Of a stretch of 64,000 bases of DNA, positions 56,020 through 64,000 are shown in pieces. Both the position numbers and the translations under genes were made by a program. The stretch is taken from contig JAVQMG010000103.1 of NCBI GenBank assembly GCA_032878915.1, positions 11,716,501-11,780,500 of the forward strand, read 5' to 3'. This stretch comes from Castanopsis chinensis. Its lineage: Eukaryota; Streptophyta; Magnoliopsida; Fagales; Fagaceae. The notes below the pieces were generated by a model. It saw nothing but the letters and a program-made list of their open reading frames with translations. It did not search any database and was not told the DNA's origin. Positions within the stretch are counted from its first letter, which is position 1; the number at the start of each line of letters is the position of its first letter.

Positions 56020-57480
56020 TTACAGATCCACAAAGAATTATAAAGCAGGAAATAAAAATTTCAAAAGAGAAGAATGAAAAATACAAATTTTCAGCCATGA
56101 GTTTCAATTGTAACAAATAATTCCTAAAAAAGCTATTTATATGATGATGGTTATAAATTCCTAATTAAATTTGGTTATAGTTATAGATTTCTAATCAAAT
56201 TTGATTACCAAAGCTTATCTACAAAAATAAATGAAGAAAAAACACAGATTTCTATCCAAATATTGATTGTTATGTGGTTTCTAAATAACTGTGCAATAAA
56301 TTTGATTTTAGTAATTGTGATGACTCTTTTCCATGAGGAACAAACTGAATGTGTACCAAAAGTTGTTTTGGGTATGGAATATGAAGAAAAATATTACTGA
56401 AATATAAAACGTAAGATAAAATATTACTAATATAAATAAATAAAAAACCAAAGCATAACCTGTTCAAACAACAAATTTATTGGCAGACATATAATCAATA
56501 TCTTTTTAGGGAAGCAACACTTTCTAGCATAAAGAAAATCAATATTTTTTGCCAATAAATTCAAAGTAATTACAAATACACAAAGAATTATAAAGCAAGA
56601 AATAAAAATTTCAGAAGAGAGGAAGGAAAAATACAAATTTTCAACCGTATGTTGCAATTGTAACAAATAATTCTTAAAAAGAAAAAAAAAAAAACTATTT
56701 ATAAGATGATGGTTATAGATTTCTAATTAAATATGATTGCCAGAACTTATCTACAAAAATAGATGATGAGTTTGAGTTTAAGTTAGACTTATAAAAGAAA
56801 TAGAGTTTCACTCATTGTTAGGTTTGGATTAAACAAAAATAATTTTATTTAAATAAAATGATAATTTTATTTAAATATTATACTGACGTGGAAAATTGTG
56901 GGAGATTTAGAGGCTTCGGTTTTGGTATGGAATATGAAGAAAAATATTACTAAAATATAAAACGTAAAATAAAACATTACTAATATAAATAAATAAACAA
57001 CCAAAGCATAATCGTGCAAACAAAAAATTTATTGGCAGACATATAATCAACATCTCTTTAAGGAAGCAACACTTTCTAGTATAAAGAAAATCAATAATTT
57101 TTGCTAATAAATTCAAAGCAATTAGGAATACACAAAGAATTATAAAGGAAGAAATAAAAATTTCAGAAGAGAGGAATGAAAAATACAAATTTTCAGTCGT
57201 AGGTTGCAATTGTAACAAATAATTCTTAAAAAAAAAAAAAACTATTTATAAAATGATAGTTATAGATTCTTGATTAAATTTGATTATCAAAACTTATCTA
57301 CAAAAATAGATGATGAATTTGAGTTTAAGTTAGACTTATAAGAGAGATAGAGTTTCATTTCTTGTTAAGTTTGGATTAAATAAAAATAATTTTATTTAAA
57401 TAAAATGATAATTTTATTTAAATATTGTGCTAACGTGAAAAATTAGGAGAGTTTCAGAGGTTTCGGTTTTATATATAGAA
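56020..57480. repeat. Tandem array of about 550-bp units
   Basis: The landmark CAAAGAATTATAAAG lies at 56031, 56581 and 57133, so periods are 550 and 552. The first unit is partial and the second and third are nearly full. Each full unit has a minus-strand frame beginning MLQLQ(H/P)T.ENLYFSFLSS and hydrophobic thereafter (56666-56427 and 57218-56907). Hydrophobicity follows from AT-richness, so a protein is doubtful. Confidence 0.85.
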
Positions 57481-57484
57481 ATAT

Positions 57485-60400
57485 AGATAATAATAATAAT
57501 AATAAGTTAGCTTCTTTCTTAACAATATTATAAGAAATCCATAAAAGCAATTTTAGTCTTAAATGCAAATTCCATTTGAAAATGTCGGAATTCCACTAGA
57601 CTGACCGGTACAAGTTGGAATTTTGACAAAGACATAATAAGAGGTTTAGTGCACCAATTTGGAATTTGTGAGGTTTAGTGCACCCGTACAAGTGGAATTT
57701 AAGAGATAAAAGGTTCTGTCCTATACTCACTCTATGGAGTGCGCTTTTCACAAATTGTGAGCTCCACTGGTGTATGAGACACCACATCTGAGAGGCCTGC
57801 TCCGTATTCTTTTCGTTATGCTTTTTGTTAGAACCATTCAGTCCACTTTACAATTTAAACCTGCATAAAAAAACAAAAATTAATTTTAATAAAAAGTAAA
57901 TTATTCTAATTTTATAATTTTATTATCAATACTTTTTTTTATTTAACTATTATTAATAGCTTAATTATTATTAATAAAAAGAAGTAAGATATAAACTATT
58001 AAAATACTAAAATTAAATGACAAGCAGAATTAGGAATTAGCAAGTGCTGTGTAGGACTGTAGGAGTAAACCTTTTTTTTTTAGCAAAACACGTCAGACTA
58101 AACCTGATCCACTAAGGGTGAGTTTAGCATTCAACTTATAAGCTCAGCTTACAACTTATAGCTTATAGCTTTTATGTATAATTTTTTTAAACCTCATTTG
58201 TTTTCTTGTTTTTTCTCACATTTTCAAAAAAAATTAAGATAAAAGTATATTTTAACACACTTTTAGAAAAAAGTTAAATAAATTGTTCCTAAAAGAATGC
58301 TACGACCGACCCACTATCCATCCATATCCACTAAACTTGATTTTTTTTTTTTTTTTTAAAGTAAAATATGTGTAGGACTAGGATCCATACTTTAAGTGGG
58401 TTCCATTCCATAGTCTTGTAGAAAATACTAAAGACAATAAAGATTCAAGGGTAAAGACAATCAAGAGTAAAAAGACTACAACAAAAGAGAAGCCAAAAAG
58501 AGGAACGGGAAACCCAGTAGCAATCATGAATCCATGAAGAAAACTAAAGAAGACCAAAGAGGCAAAGAGAAGAGAAAAATAAAAAAATTTGAATCTGAAA
58601 TGAAGATATGAGAATCAATGGAGAGAAGTGAACACTCCACGCCTATTGCTTACACCAATTGATGAGTTAGCCAACTAAAAAGAGTTTTTTTGATAATCAA
58701 GATGGAGAGAGTAATTGTTTTTTTCTTTTTATTTTTTTTGCCTTTTGTTACTTGTCTATTTTATCTTTTCTCTACTTTTTGTTATTTGTATGTTGAGATA
58801 ATCATCTCTCTCTCTCTCTCTCTCTCAAGTAATAAATGTGGGTTTTCTTAATGAATTTTTGCTTCAAAGGTTTAATACAAAGGATAGTTAGATTTGGTGA
58901 TTTTTTTTTTCCTAAGAAAGTTAAAAATTTAATGATTTAATTAGACTTCATGCCATTTCAACTTTTTTAACTTGAGCGAACGGTTAAAAGTAACTTTTTC
59001 TTCTCAACTTTTAATTAGAGGCCTTAATAATTTGGGCAAGCCTTAATTTTTTTTTTTCTTAATGAAGAAACAACATAATATTATTATTAGTACTTTAGGG
59101 GCCCTCCGGGGCCTTTAGTGGTGGCTTAAATAGCCTATAGGTTTAGCCGACCTTGGGGGGAACATTAATTTTTTATTATTAAAAATACACTAGAAAACGT
59201 TCATGACTCATTAGATTCGTTATTATTTAATAAATCTTTTGTGGATTTATTAAGTGTGCGTTTGGGAAGTAATGAAAGTTATAAATTATTTCACTATTCA
59301 GCTTATTTTTGCCATTATTTATGAGTCTCATTACACTTTTTAATATTATTTATAGGCCTTATTGTACTATTTCAACTAACTTTTACTTTTATCTACAGTA
59401 CTTTTAATAATAAATTTTCAATTTGAGCAAAATAAACTGTATCCAAAGAGACCTTAAATTTCCTTTCCTTTCATCTTCAATGAACTTGTTGAACCAAAAA
59501 TGAAAATAAAATTACAGGGAACACTCTCATGTAAAAGGTGGAGAAATGGGTCATACGTGTAGTGTATTACCATCCAAATTCTTAATCTAATCCATCTACT
59601 ATAATTTTTAAGTTAATAAAAATCTTAATTTAATTATAATTTAAAATCTTTATCTAATCCATCTAATCCTTAATTTTTAAGTGTAGTGTATTATAATCCA
59701 AATTCTTCATCTGATCCATCTAATCCTTATTTTTACATGTAGTGAATTCAAAAAAAAGATTAAATTCAGTTGGTTTTCATCTTTGAGAAGTAAATTTAGT
59801 TGGATCAAATATTATCAACAAAGCCTAAAATAATAGGTAACATTAAAATGGCTATGACTGGTAATTTATAGGTAAACTTTTACATTTATATTACAGTCTA
59901 GATACTTATATTTTCGTAATTTATAGAATTTGTTTTGGTTGTATACGTAAGAAACTTATATATGGTTAACATTCTACTACTCTACATGTTAGCAAGTATA
60001 ATGACAAGATTTTTTTGTTTTACTGCTCATTTTTCAAGAATATTTAACCATAATAAGTATAATTTAATATCATGATCACAACTAGTCAAAATCAATAAGA
60101 GTACTTAGTTAACCAAAAAAATTAAGTATAATGCCATAATATTTTGAAACTGAAAATATAACACCCAAAAAAGAAAAAGAAATAAGTTTAACCTCTTATT
60201 TAAATATATTTAAAAATAAATATGAATTTAATAAAATAAAATTACTGTACCTTGCAAAATAATCGTTTAATCCTTAATTTAACATTTGAACTTTTCTTCA
60301 TATTTTTTTTTTTTTTTGAAGTGGGTTTGATAATGGTAAAGTGAATGAAAGTAGGTTTGATATTAGTAAAGTGAAAGAAAATGAAGAGTAAAATATTGAT

Positions 60401-60620
60401 AATGTGAAATTTGATGGGAAATAAAAAGTAAAATAGAGGTAAATGTTTTAAAAATGTATTAAAGGCACGTTTTTGTCCTATAATTGCTCAAGAAATCAAG
60501 TTAGACGTTTTACACACACTAAAGCTGAAAAGTAATTTTTTGCCCATTTCATAGGCAGGTGAGACCAGGGCTGGTCCATTAAAAGGTGCTGGCTGGCACT
60601 TGTTTCAAAATCGATTACTA
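57485..60620. other. AT-rich region with MITE fragments, no gene seen
   Basis: The start matches unit 1 at about 25.75 kb. A MITE-like segment with inverted ends lies at about 59247-59462 (TGCGTTTGGGAAGTAATG against reverse-complemented GGTCTCTTTGGATACAG). A (TC)11 run lies at 58806-58827. No coding feature was recognised. Confidence 0.45.
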
Positions 60621-60627
60621 TATTATG

Positions 60628-61150
60628 GGTCCGTTTAAATAGAGTTTATTGCTGAAAACTGAAAACTGAAAACACTGTAGCAAAATAATTTTTAAATGTG
60701 TGAATAGTATTACGAGACCCATTTTTAATAAAAAATTGCTGAAAAAGTATATAAACAGTGCGCATACAGCGCGTTGTGCCCTTGTCCCCGTGGCAGAACC
60801 AAAAAAAAAAAAAAAAAAGTAGAAAACGCGAAAACGTAAACGCATTAAAAAAAAAAAAAAAAACTGAATCCAAACGAATACTATGGGTTCATTTGGATAG
60901 AGCGTTTTGCTGAAAACTGAAAGTTGAAAATTGAAAACACTGTAGTAAAATAATTTTTAAATGTATGAATAGTACTGTGAGATTTATTTTTAATAAAAAA
61001 ATGGCTGAAAATGTACATGCATAATGTATGAACAGTATATACACAGTGCACAAACAGTGCGCGTACAATACGCGCACTGCACATGGTCCCCCAGCAGCAG
61101 AAACGAGAAAAAAAAAAAAAAAAGAAGAAGAAGAAGTCCGACTTCAAAAC
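60628..61150. mobile_element. Two adjacent copies of one MITE
   Basis: Copy 1 (about 60628-60880) and copy 2 (about 60893-61150) share GAAAACACTGTAG(C/T)AAAATAA and TTTTTAATAAAAAA. Copy 1 has inverted ends around CGTTTAAATAGAG and TGAATCCAAACG. A reverse copy lies at about 50410-50672 within the CACTA-like element. Confidence 0.65.
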
Positions 61151-61393
61151 GTGGACACAAAACCTACTTATATATCCTATGTGGACTCCTCCTTCCTTTT
61201 AGTGGTGTGGACCCCACTGAGTGCCCCCAAGATGCATACCTAATAATTTTCCTGCGTGATGAGATGTGACCAATTGAATGTTAGACTAATTCCATCCACA
61301 TGTGAGTCAAAAGTCAAAACTCTCAACACTTGTCCCCCCACTTCAACACTTGTCCCCCCACTTGGGTTCCATCAAACTTTTCTACCATTGTTA

Positions 61394-62208
61394 GAGCATC
61401 TGTCGCAGTTGTGGCAAATGTGTCAAATGCCAATATTTGGCACATTTACCATACCAAACACAAAAAAGCCCATTTTATCAGATGTGGCAAATGTTGCAAA
61501 TTTTTGCAACACTGAACAGTACTGTGGCAATTTTGCCACGGTATGGATAGGTGTGGTAAAATTTTTATTATTTTTTATTTGACTTTTCTCTCTCTTCTCA
61601 CTTCTTTAATCCTTTTTTTTTCTCTCCTCACAATCTGTCTCTCACTCTCTCTCTCCCAACCGGTCTCTCTCTCCCTCTTCAGATCAGATTCCCAGCTCTT
61701 CAGATCAAACCCAAGAATCTTCCCTGCCGATCTCGGTCTTCATCTCGCCGATCTCGATCTCGCCTCTGTCAGCTCCTCCCTGCCGATCTCGATCTCGCGG
61801 CCTCACTTTCCAGTCTCGCTGCCTCATGCTCGCCATCGATCTCGCCGCCGATCTCGCCAGTTCTCGTTGTTTGAGTTTGGGTCTGTTTGAGTTTTTTTTT
61901 TTTCCTCTTTTTTTGAGGTTTTTGGATTTGGAATTTGCTGGTGTTGTTGGTGTTGATGTTGTTGCTGTTGTTGCTGTTGATGTAGTTGCTGTTGTTGATC
62001 GGCGGCGTTGATGTAGTTGCCGTCGTTGATAACAATAGGTAGAGATAATATATTATTTTATTGGGTAGTAAATATTAATTTAATGTATAGAATTGAATTT
62101 TACAACATCTGATAAAGAGGATGTTGTAAAATGACGTGGTAAAATAATAAAGTAGGGTTTTGATGTTGTAAAATGGCATATTTTTTGCCACAACTGCTGT
62201 GGATGCTC
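61394..62208. mobile_element. PIF/Harbinger-like MITE, TSD TTA
   Basis: The left end GAGCATCTGTCGCAGTTGTG and the right end, reverse-complemented GAGCATCCACAGCAGTTGTG, form inverted repeats that run on to GGCAAA. TTA flanks both sides (61391-61393 and 62209-62211). The interior is a CT-rich leader-like stretch with CGATCTCG repeats (61720-61860) and no gene I recognise. It ends 140 bp before the MYC_N gene. Confidence 0.82.
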
Positions 62209-62350
62209 TTATAGCCAAAAATTGGTCTGAAAAACCTTATCTGTTGGAAGCATATTCATGAGCTAATCATTTTAAAGAGGGTGTTTGGTTGTTTGTATCT
62301 CTAAGTGTCTCAACCCCATAGAAAGCCCAATTTGTGAAGAGATAATAAGA

Positions 62351-63202
62351 ATGTCACATTCTGCTCATTCCATTCCATTAATCTTCCCAGCTGACAATTC
62401 TGGGTCTGGTGGATCAGCATCTAGTGAGACTCTTCCACAGTCCTCTCATTCTATATCATCAATCTTCCAACCAAACAAGTCTACTGAGAGTTCAGAATCC
62501 AATGAAAGACTCCCACAATGCTCTCATTCCATTCCTTTAATCTTCCCACCAACCGAGTCAACAAACAGTTCCTCTGGTTCTCATTCAAAGCAGTCAGACT
62601 CTTCTACCAATGAATCAACACACCAGTCTACTTCAACCCAATTGCCTGAATTGCAAGACCTTCAATTCAATGAAGTTAAACATAATTTTCAACGTGGTAA
62701 TGCTCGATCTCCTTTGTCAATTAAAGCTGAAGGTAGTTATCATTTTCAAGCTGGACTCAAAAAGCTTATAGAGGAGGCTTGCCAGAGCTGGACCTATGCC
62801 ATCATGTGGGGTTTATCTTACGACCATTCTGGCCCTTCAATGTTGCGGTGGGCTAATGGGTACCACAAAGGTGAAAATGAGCTCAATTCAGTGATCACAG
62901 GATCTAATGTTGATGACAAAGATGTCAGCAATACTGAGTGGTTCTTTTTGAAGTCGAAGATGCAGTTCTTCTTGAACGGCAGTGGCTACCCAGGCCAAGC
63001 TTTTCTCACTTCAAGATTGGTCTGGGTGGCCGGGTTGGAGCGTCTAGGGAGCTCCTTGTGCAACCGGGCTCGAATGGGGCAGGTCTCCGGGTTACAAACA
63101 ATGGTGTGGATACCCTCAGCAGACGGCATTGTGGAATTGGGCTCTACAGAGCTGATTTTCCAGAGCACGGATTTGATCAACAAGGTTAGTTTTCTGCTTT
63201 AA
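62351..63202 (+). CDS. Ser/Pro-repeat plus bHLH-MYC_N domain protein, no bHLH
   Basis: The frame is open from 62285; the ATG at 62351 gives MSHSAHSIPLIFP and is the first that starts within the repeat. Residues 1 to about 85 form two to three copies of a 26-27 residue Ser-rich repeat (LIFPADNSGSGGSASSE, SIFQPNKSTESSESNERLPQ, LIFPPTESTNSSSGSHS), as in the 14 and 47 kb genes. From about residue 145 it is a MYC2-type bHLH-MYC_N domain: CQSWTYAIMWGLSYDHSGPS, WANGYHKGENELNS, NTEWFFLKSKMQFFLNGSGY, GQAFLTSRLVWVAGLE and WIPSADGIVELGSTELIFQS. In MYC2-class factors this region binds JAZ repressors and MED25. The frame stops at 63202, shortly after DLINKV. No bHLH basic helix is seen downstream in the window. 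It is either a truncated MYC relic or a DNA-binding-less variant. A possible donor (AAG/GTTAGT at 63184) leaves splicing open. Confidence 0.8.
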   Translation: MSHSAHSIPLIFPADNSGSGGSASSETLPQSSHSISSIFQPNKSTESSESNERLPQCSHSIPLIFPPTESTNSSSGSHSKQSDSSTNESTHQSTSTQLPELQDLQFNEVKHNFQRGNARSPLSIKAEGSYHFQAGLKKLIEEACQSWTYAIMWGLSYDHSGPSMLRWANGYHKGENELNSVITGSNVDDKDVSNTEWFFLKSKMQFFLNGSGYPGQAFLTSRLVWVAGLERLGSSLCNRARMGQVSGLQTMVWIPSADGIVELGSTELIFQSTDLINKVSFLL

Positions 63203-64000
63203 TGAACATGTGCATAGCGGGTGTGAAGAGATTAGTGCTAATTAAGGGGGATGAGTTTCAAATTGGTTTGCTTGCCGACAGAATTTTCTTTTTGGTGACT
63301 AGATGATTTACAATTAGAATTTCACAATATGGACTTTGGTAATACGTATTAACGAATTATCAGATATGTATTGAGACCATAAAAGGGTTGCTTTATGATA
63401 ACAACTTCTATACATGTTTGTTGTTTATGGAATTAGTTTAGTGAGTTGTTATTACGCTCTTCCCCCTCCCTTTTTGGTCTTACCTATAGGCTCTGATGCT
63501 TTGTTCACTTAACAAAGCTTGAAAGGGGTACCATGGAAAAACTACTAGTAAACACTCGCAAGAAAAGAGTGTTGACTTTACTAATTATAGACATAAAAGA
63601 AAAGAAAGATTTAGCACGCACTCACAAAAGAAGAATAAGGTTGCTTTCTTTTACGCAAGAGAACATAGAACTCTTAACTTCCAACTCACACAACATTCAC
63701 ATTACCTGTCTGAGACTCTATCCCTGTCAGGTGAGATTACAAGAGTTGTGCTTATCGTCGTAACTTTCCAGATTATGACTAAAATTATTCAATACTCTGT
63801 AAGTAACGCTCTCTCCAATTACATTAATGGTGTGAATAGAGAAGACGCAGACAAATTGTCATGGATGACCATGGGCACCTGTTGGCCTACCATTTCCAAG
63901 AGAATCTCCTCCCCGATGTGGATTTGATCCCACTTGGCCTGTAAAATTAGAAGAGAAAAATAAATAATCTATGTTTGTTATTGAAGAAGCTGGTATTTGC
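63203..64000. other. Downstream region, no gene recognised
   Basis: It was checked for a bHLH region (the E-R-x-R-R basic motif) continuing the MYC_N gene; none was seen. The 76-codon frame at 63533-63763 has no recognisable motif. Confidence 0.45.

Noticed and set aside
63533..63763. Basic Lys/Arg-rich frame as the missing bHLH exon
   Set aside because: It lacks the H-x-x-x-E-x-x-R-R basic motif and helix-loop-helix pattern.

Overview
The window reads as nuclear DNA of a dicot plant, probably a woody species. It is AT-rich, has plant-type split genes (an ankyrin-PGG gene and a bHLH-MYC_N gene), and is dominated by plant transposons: Ty1/copia LTR elements, hAT, CACTA-like, MULE-like and PIF/Harbinger-like elements, and tRNA-derived SINEs. 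The repeat style recalls Fagaceae, but that is an impression and no search was possible. I saw no rRNA, convincing tRNA gene or CRISPR array.

Layout. The window holds two diverged copies of one multi-kilobase segment in direct order. Unit 1 runs from the ankyrin exon at 0.5 kb through 5' exon fragments (1.8-6.8 kb), a Ser/Pro-rich repeat-protein gene (14.2-15.1 kb) and its 3' flank (20.9-25.8 kb). Unit 2 repeats this: ankyrin exon (34.9-35.4 kb), 5' exon fragments (41.2-43.5 kb), Ser/Pro-rich gene (46.7-49.0 kb), 3' flank (49.5-50.3 kb, resuming near 57.5 kb). Between them lie the 3' exons of an ankyrin-PGG gene (27.7-26.2 kb, minus strand), which I join to the 35 kb exon. That gene is broken by an in-frame stop and a frameshift.

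Transposons fill the rest and can be layered by where they interrupt the duplicated sequence. Unit 1 carries a copia element (7.2-12.4 kb), a foldback-like element invaded by a solo LTR and a second copia (15.6-20.9 kb), and a complete hAT element with a perfect 8-bp target duplication (21.0-24.9 kb) whose empty site survives in unit 2. The ankyrin-PGG introns contain a transposon of unassigned type carrying a plant-mobile-domain exon (28.0-30.6 kb) and a solo LTR (33.5-34.6 kb). Unit 2 carries a gag-pol-less LTR element inside a MITE (35.5-37.8 kb), CACTA-like ends (39.5-39.9 and 50.3-55.9 kb), a Pack-MULE-like element (40.0-41.1 kb) and a solo LTR inside the Ser/Pro-rich gene.

The right end (60.6-64 kb) has more MITEs and one gene of special interest. 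At 62.35-63.2 kb the same roughly 27-residue Ser/Pro repeat found in the 14 and 47 kb genes is fused upstream of a bHLH-MYC_N (JAZ-binding type) domain, and the reading frame stops before any bHLH region. This repeat family is the best candidate here for something undescribed.
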